From Candidatus Palauibacter polyketidifaciens (GTDB lineage: Bacteria > Gemmatimonadota > Gemmatimonadetes > Palauibacterales > Palauibacteraceae), in assembly GCF_947581785.1 (NCBI RefSeq), contig NZ_CANPVO010000015.1, positions 62,001 through 126,000 of the forward strand: 64,000 bases of DNA. The letters run 5' to 3'. A program made the translations under genes and the position numbers. This document shows, piece after piece, positions 1 to 9,915 of this stretch (position 1 is the first letter of the stretch; each line of letters opens with the position of its first letter). The notes under the pieces were generated by a model. That model ran no database searches. It was not told where the DNA came from and was given only the letters and a program-made list of their open reading frames with translations.

Positions 1-1
1 C

Positions 2-85
2 AACACGTTCAAGCTCCTCTTCAACGCGCTCGCGGCCTCCACCACGGAGGGACTCCCCGCCAGCCCCGGCCTGACCTGCCTCTAA
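2..85 (+). CDS. C-terminal 27 codons of a gene entering from the left edge
   Basis: An open frame runs in from the left edge and stops at TAA (83-85). Only 27 residues are visible; they begin with NTFKLLFNAL. A tail of this kind is reminiscent of the last strand and helix of secreted M14-type zinc carboxypeptidases, but that is recollection of a pattern, and 27 residues cannot prove it. No terminator-like hairpin is obvious after the stop. What is seen is codon-like composition and a clean stop followed by about 200 bases without a gene. Confidence 0.4.
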   Translation, partial: NTFKLLFNALAASTTEGLPASPGLTCL

Positions 86-175
86 GCAGAACCCGATGCC
101 TGCTCGAGCCTGCGGTATCAAGCACCCCCTTCGGTGCGCTACCGCCGCCCTGCCTCGCGCGGGACGCCCCTTTGC

Positions 176-204
176 TTGCAGGCCACACAGCGCTCGTCTA
201 GCAT
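176..204 (+). promoter_or_regulatory. Putative sigma70-type promoter of the ATPase-PIN-ligase operon
   Basis: TTGCAG (176-181) and TAGCAT (199-204) are separated by 17 bases, a good match to -35/-10 spacing. The site lies about 80 bases before the GTG of the first operon gene, in the only sizeable gap upstream (86-285). Inferred from sequence alone. Confidence 0.35.
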
Positions 205-285
205 CCAGAGCCCGAGAATCGAGAGACCAGCGGCAGCCCGGAATGCCGATACGACCACACGAGGATCTACGCGGGAGCAACGGAA

Positions 286-1647
286 GTGTTGACGCGCCTT
301 AGGCTGGAGAATTTCAAGGCATGGCGGGAAGCCGACGTGACGCTCGGCAGAGTGACCGGCTTCTTCGGGACCAACAGCGCCGGCAAGAGTAGCCTACTCC
401 ATCTCCTCCTTCTGCTCAAACAGACGAGGAATGCAACGGATCGCGGGATCATCCTCGATTTTGGTGGACGGGCGGAAATGGTGAACCTCGGGACGTTCGC
501 GGATGTGGTCCACCGGCATGACGAAGAGAGGACAATCCGCTGGCTGCTCGAGTGGGAACTGCCCAAGTCGCTTAGAATCACCGATCAGTTGACTCGATCC
601 GCCAAGCCGTTGTTGGAGGCAAGCAGCCTTGCGATACGATATGAAGTGGGCTTTGAGAAAGCTCGCCTGTCTCCTCGGGAGCTGGCATATCGGTTTGACG
701 GTGTCGATTTCCTATTGCGGCCAAAGCCCGACTCGAGACGGAAATTCGAACTTGCAGCCGATCCTCCGGTGTTCTCGTTTATTCGAAACCCGGGCCGTGC
801 ATGGCATCTGCCGCAACCCGCGAAGACCCATCTCTTTCCCAGCCAAGCAAGGAGTTACTATCAGAACACGGCTTTTCTCGGTGATTTTGAATTGGAGTAT
901 GAGAAGTTGATGGACTCCATCTACTATCTCGGCCCCTTGCGCGAGTATCCGCAGCGAGAATATCACTGGGCTGGGTCAAGTCCGGAAGATGTGGGCCGCC
1001 GAGGTGAGCGGACGATAGATGCGATACTTGCCGCCAGAACCCGCGGGAAGGACTGGAGCCTCGGGTATAGGATGCACAAGAAGACCTTCGAGGGGATGAT
1101 CGCGTACTGGCTGCACAGGCTGGGACTGATTCATGATTTCCATCTCGAGGAGATCGCCCCGGGAAGCAACCTGTACCGGGCGATGGTCAAGACGTTCTCG
1201 TCCAGCGTGCCGACGCCCCTTACGGATGTCGGATTCGGCGTGTCTCAGGTACTGCCGGTGCTGGTGCTTCTCTATTACGTCCCGGAGGGTTCGACGGTAC
1301 TTCTGGAACAGCCGGAAATCCACCTCCACCCCTCTGTACAGAGCGGACTGGCCGACGTCATGCTGAACGTGGCTACCGTGCGCAACGTACAGATCGTCCT
1401 GGAGAGCCACAGCGAATACCTGATGCGGCGTTTGCAGCGTCGCGTGGCCGAAGAGGACGTATCCGCCGAAGATGTGAAGCTGTACTTCGTTTCCCCAAGG
1501 CGAGGCGAAGCGCAGGTCTCCGATCTGCTCCTGAACGAGTGGGGGGAGATCGAGAACTGGCCGGACAAGTTCTTCGGGGACGAAATGAGCGAGATCGCCG
1601 CGATCTCCAAGGCCTCCCTGAAACGACGGATCGCGCAGTCGGGATGA
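286..1647 (+). CDS. AAA/ABC-type ATPase, DUF3696/OLD-like
   Basis: A 453-residue P-loop ATPase of the RecF/SMC-like group often found in bacterial defence loci. It opens with the typical LRLENFKAW strand; Walker A is GTNSAGKS (residues 28-35). An ABC-signature-like segment DVGFGVSQ sits near residue 314, Walker B/D-loop TVLLEQPEIHLHP near 336-348, and the switch histidine in LESHSEY near 373. The layout fits the DUF3696 family. It probably uses ATP binding to sense a trigger and control its partners. GTG 286 follows a GGGAG at about 273; TTG 289 is an alternative. The stop overlaps the start of the PIN gene (ATGA). Composition is less GC-rich than downstream genes, suggesting transfer. What it senses cannot be read from sequence. 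Confidence 0.9.
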   Translation: MLTRLRLENFKAWREADVTLGRVTGFFGTNSAGKSSLLHLLLLLKQTRNATDRGIILDFGGRAEMVNLGTFADVVHRHDEERTIRWLLEWELPKSLRITDQLTRSAKPLLEASSLAIRYEVGFEKARLSPRELAYRFDGVDFLLRPKPDSRRKFELAADPPVFSFIRNPGRAWHLPQPAKTHLFPSQARSYYQNTAFLGDFELEYEKLMDSIYYLGPLREYPQREYHWAGSSPEDVGRRGERTIDAILAARTRGKDWSLGYRMHKKTFEGMIAYWLHRLGLIHDFHLEEIAPGSNLYRAMVKTFSSSVPTPLTDVGFGVSQVLPVLVLLYYVPEGSTVLLEQPEIHLHPSVQSGLADVMLNVATVRNVQIVLESHSEYLMRRLQRRVAEEDVSAEDVKLYFVSPRRGEAQVSDLLLNEWGEIENWPDKFFGDEMSEIAAISKASLKRRIAQSG

Positions 1648-2144
1648 CGGCGTTCGTCGTGGACACCAACGTGGCCGTAGCTGCCAACGGCCGCGCCGAT
1701 GCGCAGGCCGACGAAGAATGTCAATTGGCCTGCGTGGAGAAGTTGGAGTCCGTGGTTGCGACCGAGGTCGTCGTGATCGACGATGGAGGGGCCGTTCTAG
1801 AGGAATACATGGGACGGCTGAACCTGTCGGGAATGCCGGGGGTTGGCGATGCATTCTTGAGACATGTGTTCAACCACCAGTTCACGAACGAGCGGGTACG
1901 AAGGGTCGCCGTCACGCCTTCGAAGGATGACCGGCGAGGGTTCGAGGAACTCCCGGACAATACCTTCGACCGCTCGGACCGTAAGTTCCTCGCCGTTGCT
2001 GTGGTTGCAGGAGCCGTCGTGCTGAACGCAACCGACAGCGATTGGCGCGAACACGCAGCGTTGATGGAGAGCTTGGCGGTGGAGGTTAGTCAGCTTTGTC
2101 CGCATCAGGCGTCGAAAGCGGCTCCGCGCGACCGGTCCTCGTGA
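1644..2144 (+). CDS. PIN-domain nuclease partner of the ATPase
   Basis: A 166-residue PIN-like protein. ATG 1644 overlaps the ATPase stop by four bases, so an upstream in-frame start at 1539 is unlikely. PIN hallmarks: beta-1 motif FVVDTNV with Asp7, a central acidic patch (Asp46/Asp47, Glu53/Glu54), Asp112 in DRSDRKFLAVA, and VLNATDSDW with Asp131/Asp133 near the end. These would form the Mg-binding site of an RNase. PIN proteins usually cut tRNA, rRNA or mRNA. No VapB-like antitoxin is present, so control probably comes from the neighbouring ATPase. It also overlaps the RNA ligase gene (GTGA). The family is fairly clear; the RNA target is unknown. Confidence 0.84.
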   Translation: MTAFVVDTNVAVAANGRADAQADEECQLACVEKLESVVATEVVVIDDGGAVLEEYMGRLNLSGMPGVGDAFLRHVFNHQFTNERVRRVAVTPSKDDRRGFEELPDNTFDRSDRKFLAVAVVAGAVVLNATDSDWREHAALMESLAVEVSQLCPHQASKAAPRDRSS

Positions 2145-2827
2145 AGAGTCGTTCCAGCGCGCCGTGGAGCGCGAAATACCCCAGTACGCCCTACTGGCCG
2201 TGGTCCCCAACCCTCGGGCGGGGTGACGCGGTGCACGGGAATCCGGACCGGTTCGTCGGCGAGCCCGTGGTGGTGACGGAAAAGCTGGACGGCGGCAACA
2301 CGCTCCTGCATGTCGGCAAGGTCTATGCGCGTAGCGTTGCCGTTCCGTCCAACGACAAGTGGATGGCGATGGTGAAGAAGCACCACGCATGGAAGGTGAA
2401 CGAACCGGCGGTCTATCTCTACGGTGAGGACATCTACGGCGTGCATAGCATCGCCTACGACCCTGTGGCGGAGCACGAGACGTTCTACGCCTTCGCGCTT
2501 CGGGGCGAAGATGGCGCCTTTGCCGCCTTTGAGGAACTTGAGGCCTATGCAGAGCGTTTGGAGATTCCCGTGGTCCCGGTCCTGTTCAAAGGCGTTTTTC
2601 GGTCCGTCGCCGAGTTGCGCGCGTTCATCGAGCGGGTCCAAACGGAGCCGTCCGCGCTCGGTGGTGAGCGGGAGGGCATAGTGTTGCGGTTGGCGCGAGG
2701 GTTCCCGGCGGAGGAGTTTGCGGACAACGTTTGCAAGAGCGTCCGGGTCGATCACGTTCGGACCGACGAACATTGGACCAGGAACTGGCGACCATGCCGG
2801 ATCGCGGGGCGCGCCGGTTCGAGTTGA
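2141..2827 (+). CDS. ATP-dependent RNA ligase
   Basis: A 228-residue nucleotidyltransferase of the RNA ligase family. Motif I KLDGGN gives the adenylated lysine, Lys48. It is followed by the motif Ia-like ARS (63-65), the YGEDIYGVHSIAY segment (94-106), FYAFAL (115-120, motif III), EGIVLRLA (motif IV) and CKSVRVDH (motif V lysine). All parts of the adenylation core are present; there is no kinase or phosphatase domain. GTG 2141 overlaps the PIN stop (GTGA), and the protein then begins with the KYPSTPYWPWSP stretch, so the longer form from TTG 2096 is less likely. Operon position next to a nuclease suggests it reseals, or is regulated against, cuts made by the PIN protein; that is inference. 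Confidence 0.88.
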   Translation: MKSRSSAPWSAKYPSTPYWPWSPTLGRGDAVHGNPDRFVGEPVVVTEKLDGGNTLLHVGKVYARSVAVPSNDKWMAMVKKHHAWKVNEPAVYLYGEDIYGVHSIAYDPVAEHETFYAFALRGEDGAFAAFEELEAYAERLEIPVVPVLFKGVFRSVAELRAFIERVQTEPSALGGEREGIVLRLARGFPAEEFADNVCKSVRVDHVRTDEHWTRNWRPCRIAGRAGSS

Positions 2828-2962
2828 GTCCGGGCACCCTGAACGTCGCGGGCCGTTGCCGAGCCGTTGCCGCGCGGGTTAGCGTCAAACGCGCCGAGCC
2901 GTTCGGGGGTTGAAGGCGTGGGGTGGCGAAGGGGTGGGGACTGCGCTCGAGGAGGTCTCGAT

Positions 2963-3796
2963 TTGAAGCTGACGGTACTCACGGCCGCCGTGGTGCTCTT
3001 TGCCGGATTCGAGGGAGCCGGCGTCGGCAGCGCCGCAGCCCAGGAGCAGCGAGCCACGGAACGCGACGCCGCCGCGAGCGAGCGGTGGCGCAGGTGGCGG
3101 GACTACAACCGCTACCCCGGCCCCATCCCCACGCCCGAGGAGTGGGAGGCCCCCGCGGGCCCGATCCGGATCGGCCTCCAGGTCGGTCACTGGCGCGCCA
3201 GCGAGGCCCCGAACGAACTCCGCCGCATCCGCTACAACGGCACGCGGTGGCGGGAAACCGCCGAGTGGGAGGCAAACCTCGCCATCGCCCGGCTGGCGGG
3301 CGCGGAACTCGAGGCGCTGGGCTACGAGGTCGACCTCCTCCCGGCCGTCGTCCCCCCCGGCTACCGGGCGCACCTCTTCATCTCGATCCACGCGGACGGG
3401 AGCGACAGCCCCGCGGCATCCGGATACCGGGTTTCCGCCCCGCGGCGCGACGCCACCGGACGGGCCGAGGCCGCGGCGCGCGTGCTCCGGGAAACGTACG
3501 GCGCCGCGACCGGACTCAGGCAGCTGCCGGTCTCGACCCGCCGCATGCGGAACTACTACGCCTTCAACTACCGCCGGTACGAGCACGCGCTGCATCCGAT
3601 GACGATCGCGCTGATCATCGAGACGGGGTTCATGACGAACGCGCGGGACCGCGAGATCATCCTCGATGCGCCGGAGAGGGCCGCACGGGGGATCGTTGAA
3701 GCGGTCAAGGCATTTCCGATCACGCGGCTGCCGGCCGCGCCGACCCCGGGCCCGCAGGACGGCCAGCGACAGGACGGCCAGCGACAGGACCGTTAG
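2963..3796 (+). CDS. N-acetylmuramoyl-L-alanine amidase (Amidase_3), secreted
   Basis: A 277-residue zinc amidase that removes stem peptides from murein in the periplasm. TTG 2963 is preceded by GGAGG (2951-2955) and gives a clean signal peptide ending near SAAAQ; the longer frame from 2867 lacks these features. Zinc and catalytic residues are visible: His in GLQVGHW, Glu in ETAEWEANLAIARL, His in LFISIHADGS, and catalytic Glu in IIETGFMTN. The first motif reads GHW rather than the common GHGG. The C-terminus has a short PQDGQRQDGQRQDR repeat, probably a spacer. It stands alone and converges on the next gene. Substrate choice within murein cannot be told. Confidence 0.92.
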   Translation: MKLTVLTAAVVLFAGFEGAGVGSAAAQEQRATERDAAASERWRRWRDYNRYPGPIPTPEEWEAPAGPIRIGLQVGHWRASEAPNELRRIRYNGTRWRETAEWEANLAIARLAGAELEALGYEVDLLPAVVPPGYRAHLFISIHADGSDSPAASGYRVSAPRRDATGRAEAAARVLRETYGAATGLRQLPVSTRRMRNYYAFNYRRYEHALHPMTIALIIETGFMTNARDREIILDAPERAARGIVEAVKAFPITRLPAAPTPGPQDGQRQDGQRQDR

Positions 3797-3807
3797 CCGA
3801 CGGTCCT
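3786..3807. terminator. Stem-loop between convergent genes
   Basis: AGGACCGT and ACGGTCCT form a perfect 8-bp stem with a 6-base loop that includes the amidase stop codon. There is no T-run, so factor-independent termination is uncertain; position between two converging genes supports a bidirectional role. Confidence 0.3.
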
Positions 3808-3823
3808 CGCAGGCCTCTGCGGG

Positions 3824-4468
3824 TCATCCTCCGACCCGCACTCCAACGCCGGCCAGGATCGACAGGTTGCGCGCCTTCGCCCCGTCGGACGCGGGATCCC
3901 AGTGGAGGTTCCGCACCCCGTAGTGGTAGCGGGCCTCGAACGTCGCGAACCAGGCGTCGACCACCGCCGCCTCGACGACCGCGCCGACGACGAGACCCAC
4001 GTCCGCCACGCCGCGCCGCCGGAAGCGGCCCTCGCAACTGTTGCTTTCTTCGAACTGCGCCACGCCGCCGTCCAGACGGCAGCCGACTTCGTGTCCCCAA
4101 TATCCTCCCGCCACGAGAATCGGCCGCACGCGCGCGGGCGCCGGCGTCAACCGGAAGCGGAGCAGGATGGGGAAATCCAGGTAGGACATCCTCGTCCTCG
4201 ACCCGTCCTGATGGAGGCCCGAAGTCGAGAATCCCCGTTCGATGTAGAGCGCTTCCAACCCGACCGTCGCGCGCTCCGACAGGGGCAGTATCACGAAACC
4301 GCCCCCCGCCTTGCGCAGGAGCGCTGCCGATGTGAACTGGTCGATGAAGGCGGCGTCGGCCCAGGTCACGCCTCCCTTGAGACCGAACGCGGTCTGCGCC
4401 GCGATGGATCCGTGACTCAGCAGCGGCGTGACGGCCGCGAACGCCGCAAGCCACCTGATGGCTCTCAC
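3824..4468 (-). CDS. Outer-membrane beta-barrel protein (porin-like, OMP_b-brl type)
   Basis: A 214-residue secreted protein. GTG 4468 is preceded by AAGGAG with good spacing; the longer frame from 4540 has no such signal. A signal peptide (RWLAAFAAVTPLLSHGSIAAQ) is followed by alternating amphipathic strands: FGLKGGVTWAD, GGGFVILPLSERATVGLEAL and YLDFPILLRFRL. These resemble eight-stranded barrels of the OMP_b-brl_2 group common in Bacteroidota and Gemmatimonadota. Two cysteines (GCRLD, NSCEG) could pair in a loop. No enzyme motif is visible. It is probably a small surface barrel of unknown cargo, and its start region faces the divergent 4630 gene. Confidence 0.82.
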   Translation of the reverse strand: MRAIRWLAAFAAVTPLLSHGSIAAQTAFGLKGGVTWADAAFIDQFTSAALLRKAGGGFVILPLSERATVGLEALYIERGFSTSGLHQDGSRTRMSYLDFPILLRFRLTPAPARVRPILVAGGYWGHEVGCRLDGGVAQFEESNSCEGRFRRRGVADVGLVVGAVVEAAVVDAWFATFEARYHYGVRNLHWDPASDGAKARNLSILAGVGVRVGG

Positions 4469-4629
4469 ATTCCGCTCCTTGTCTCCATACCCGGCCCGCC
4501 CGGTGGTCCGTCGCCGATGCGGCGAGGCGCACAGCGACAAGCTGCGTCGGCGGGTACCGTTCCGCCATCATCGGGTCCGCCAGCGTCATCTTTCCATCAT
4601 CCGCCGATGGGCCACAGATTCACGCCGCA

Positions 4630-5337
4630 ATGGACAGCGAACGCAGGTACGGAGAAGAGGAGGTCCGCAAGGTCTTCGCGCGCGCCGCCGAGGCGGACGA
4701 GGAGGAGCGCGCGAGCCTGCCCTCCCCCGTGGACGGCGGACTCACGCTCGGGGAGCTCCAGGCCGTGGGTCTCGAGGTCGGCCTCTCTCCGGAGCGCGTC
4801 GCGGCCGCCGCCGCCGAACTCGATGCGACCCCGCCACTCGTACCGCGGCGGAAGCTGCTCGGCGTTCCGATTTCCGCGGGCCGGATCGTCGACCTCCCGC
4901 GGGAGCTGACGGATCGCGAGTGGCACTTTCTCGTCGCCGAATTGCGGGCCACGTTCGACGCGAAGGGCGAGGTCGGGGCCGACGGCGGGATCCGCGAATG
5001 GAGCAACGGGAATCTCCACGCCGTCCTCGAGCAGACGGAGTCCGGCCACCGGCTCCGCCTGGGCACCCGCAAGGGCGACGCGCTCGAAACCACCTTCCTG
5101 GGGATCATGTTCGCCGTCATGGCGGTGATCGTCGCCTTCATCATGGTCGCCGACGGCAGGGCGGGCGCGGCGCTGATGGTCCCTGCGCTGATGGCCCTCG
5201 GCGGGGGAGGCGTGCTGGTCGCCAATGCCATCCGGCTGCCCCGGTGGGCGGGCGAACGGGAACGGCAGATGGACCATGTCGCGGCCTGGACTCAGAGTCT
5301 GCTCGCGGCCGCCCCGAAGGACGTGGAGGGGACATAG
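4630..5337 (+). CDS. Two-TM membrane protein with SHOCT-like N-terminus
   Basis: A 235-residue protein without a recognised enzymatic function. Residues 1-60 (RYGEEEVRKVFARAAE...LTLGELQAVGLEVGLSPE) look like the short helical SHOCT-type oligomerisation segment seen in membrane-tethered bacterial proteins. Residues 75-150 form a soluble alpha/beta part (LTDREWHFLVAELRATFDAKGEVG). Two hydrophobic stretches follow (FLGIMFAVMAVIVAFIMVA and AALMVPALMALGGGGVLVA). The short cytoplasmic tail contains RERQMDHVAAW. The gene ends directly before the TonB receptor and may be co-transcribed with it. A structural or regulatory role at the inner membrane is a guess. Confidence 0.78.
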   Translation: MDSERRYGEEEVRKVFARAAEADEEERASLPSPVDGGLTLGELQAVGLEVGLSPERVAAAAAELDATPPLVPRRKLLGVPISAGRIVDLPRELTDREWHFLVAELRATFDAKGEVGADGGIREWSNGNLHAVLEQTESGHRLRLGTRKGDALETTFLGIMFAVMAVIVAFIMVADGRAGAALMVPALMALGGGGVLVANAIRLPRWAGERERQMDHVAAWTQSLLAAAPKDVEGT

Positions 5338-5356
5338 GATGCGGAGGAGGAGCGGG

Positions 5357-8095
<2,739 letters not shown>

Positions 8096-8165
8096 CGGCC
8101 GCCGCGGAGCCCGTGCGCGGGGTGGCGGTGGTGGCGCGGCTGGTGCGGGATCGCGCGGAATGGAA

Positions 8166-8238
<73 letters not shown>

Positions 8239-8318
8239 GCGAGCGGGGCGCACCCGACGGGGCGCCGCCCGGCGCGGCTCAAGCTAACACCGGCGCCGAC
8301 GCCGTACACCTTTCGCGG

Positions 8319-8900
8319 TCAGCCCGGGGGACGGGGCAGCCCGCGGAGGATCCGAACGCGGGAACTGTCCGCCTCCAGTTCCGCCGGGAGCGTGGCGGCC
8401 CCGTGACGCGCGATGCTCCGCACCTGCCCGGTGGCGCGGTCGATCACCATCATCGCCCGCGCGCCGGCCTCCCGGCCCACCGTGGCCACGCCCTCCGGCC
8501 CGCTGAGTTCCAGCCGATCCAGCGCCTCCGTCCACACGGGATCGAAGGGAATCGAGTAGGAAAAGCCCTTGCTCCCATCCGAGATCTCGCCCGGCGTGAA
8601 GCGGATCGAGAACAGCGTCTCTCCCTCGCCATCGAGCCCCCGCACCCGGTAGTCGCCCGGCGCCCCGGGACCGCGGGCTCTCCCCTCGTACGCGAAGGCG
8701 GGTTCGAGCACGAGTTCTCCGTCGGCCCGGACGCCCCCCCAGAGCATGAGAACCGTCGATTCCTCAGAGGGTTCTCCGGACGCCTCCGGTGGCCGCTCCT
8801 GCGCCAGAATCCCGCCCGCGGGCGGCGCCGCCGCCGCTACGGCCGCCAGGAGTGCGGCCCGAACCGCGACCCGTCGCGTGCACTTTCCCGATCCGTCCAT
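8319..8900 (-). CDS. Secreted protein with a domain shared with the LRR-metzincin lipoprotein
   Basis: A 193-residue exported protein of no known function. It has a signal peptide (RAALLAAVAAAAPPAGGILAQ), a short linker, then from about residue 50 a single domain that begins LMLWGGVRADGE and includes GDYRVRGLDGEGETLFSI, DRLELSGPEGVATVG and a closing IDRATGQVRSIARHG. The same block order (LLLWGG..., GEYELTG, GDELFSLSF, ITLSGPAG, ILRDPESGRLLGILRG) forms the C-terminus of the large protein at 26459-30523. The domain is probably a beta-sandwich for surface attachment or secretion, but here it stands alone. A PIN remnant and a methyltransferase gene lie upstream. Confidence 0.78.
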   Translation of the reverse strand: MDGSGKCTRRVAVRAALLAAVAAAAPPAGGILAQERPPEASGEPSEESTVLMLWGGVRADGELVLEPAFAYEGRARGPGAPGDYRVRGLDGEGETLFSIRFTPGEISDGSKGFSYSIPFDPVWTEALDRLELSGPEGVATVGREAGARAMMVIDRATGQVRSIARHGAATLPAELEADSSRVRILRGLPRPPG

Positions 8901-8939
8901 GGTGGGCTCCTACCCGCTCCCTTGCGCGTTGATCCTTGC

Positions 8940-9044
8940 TCCGTCCTGATCGGCGCCCAGGCCGTCGCAACCGCCGACCGCTTCCTGACGCGCGACCGCG
9001 GATTCTTCTCCAGCTACTTCCCCGAACTCGACCGTAACGGCTGA
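8940..9044 (+). pseudogene. Remnant of a PIN-domain (VapC-like) toxin, C-terminal third
   Basis: The plus strand reads SVLIGAQAVATADRF, then LTRDRGFFSSYFPEL, then a stop at 9042-9044. This matches the last part of VapC-type PIN toxins (LIAA...A..LLTRDRGFYR.YFP.L), including the fourth acidic residue in TRDRG. No N-terminal PIN half and no antitoxin precede it; upstream is the start of the 8319-8900 gene on the other strand. The last 31 bases overlap the methyltransferase 3' end. It is read as a decayed toxin fragment. Confidence 0.58.
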
Positions 9045-9754
9045 AGCGCGCGGCGCGAGATCCAGCCGCCATAAAGGAGCGCCCGGTAGTATCGCCACGC
9101 GTCCTCGAACCCCGCCTCCGCGAGCAGTTGGAGGATGCGCGCCTCCGAAGCCCAGTGGATGCCCTCGTCGATCCTGGCCCTGAACGCGGCTCGCTCCGCC
9201 TCTCCCATCCCGTGGATCTTCCAGTAGCGGCTCCACGCCGCGAAGAGTTCGTCGAAGCGGGGGCTGCTCCGGTCTCCGTGGAGTTCGAACAGGAGGAAGG
9301 GGGCGCCGGGCGCGAGGCGGCGGGCGATGTCGTGCAGGAGCGACTGCTTCGCGCCGTCGTCCGGGAGGAAGTGCATGACGTTGAAGCAGGTCGCGGCCGC
9401 GAAGCCGTCCTCGTCGAGGTCGGAGACGTGGCCGTGGACGAGGCGGGCGCCGTCTCCCACGCCGGCCTCCCGCATCCGGCGCCTGGCGATCTCGATCATC
9501 TGGCGCGATGGATCAACGCCGGTCAGCCGCCAGCCGGGTTCCGCCGTCTTGAAGGTGACCAGCTCGATGCCGGTTCCGGCCCCGACGACGAGCACCCTCG
9601 GACTCGGGCCCACGCGGCCCGCGAGGAGCGCGAGCGCCTGCCGGAACGAGCTCCGGTAGCCGGGTATCACCGTGCGGGCGATGTACTCGTAGTCGCCGCC
9701 GTAGTCTCCGTCGAAGTCGAAGGGTTCCGCGCCCTCGGGTGTATTCATGGGCAC
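9014..9754 (-). CDS. Class I SAM-dependent methyltransferase
   Basis: A 246-residue Rossmann-fold methyltransferase. SAM-binding motif I VLVVGAGTGIELVTF lies near residue 54, motif II LTGVDPS with the acidic ribose-binding Asp near 78, and HVSDLDEDGFAAATCFNVMHFL as motif III/IV. It is followed by FLLFELHGD. The C-terminal part (SRYWKIHGMGEAERAAF...ILQLLAEAGFEDAWRYYRAL) resembles small-molecule methyltransferases of the UbiE/Tam-like group. GTG 9754 has a GGGAG six bases upstream; ATG 9748 is the alternative. It seems to be a single-gene unit. Substrate unknown. Confidence 0.87.
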   Translation of the reverse strand: MPMNTPEGAEPFDFDGDYGGDYEYIARTVIPGYRSSFRQALALLAGRVGPSPRVLVVGAGTGIELVTFKTAEPGWRLTGVDPSRQMIEIARRRMREAGVGDGARLVHGHVSDLDEDGFAAATCFNVMHFLPDDGAKQSLLHDIARRLAPGAPFLLFELHGDRSSPRFDELFAAWSRYWKIHGMGEAERAAFRARIDEGIHWASEARILQLLAEAGFEDAWRYYRALLYGGWISRRALQPLRSSSGK

Positions 9755-9915
9755 AAGAGACTCCCGGCCGCGAATTCGTTCAAGTGTGACGCAGCGGCCA
9801 CGCGGGGCGTGAACCCGACACGAGGTCGCGACTCGTAAGGGGGTAGGTAGCGGCTCGCATGGGACGGGTCGCGCACGTGTTGAGATTCAGATTGCCGAAA
9901 GGCACGATGGTATAG

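Noticed and set aside
1539-1643. Longer N-terminus for the PIN protein
   Set aside because: The upstream codons lie in the ATPase gene, read as Arg/Asp-rich noise, and the ATGA overlap start begins right at the PIN beta-1 strand.
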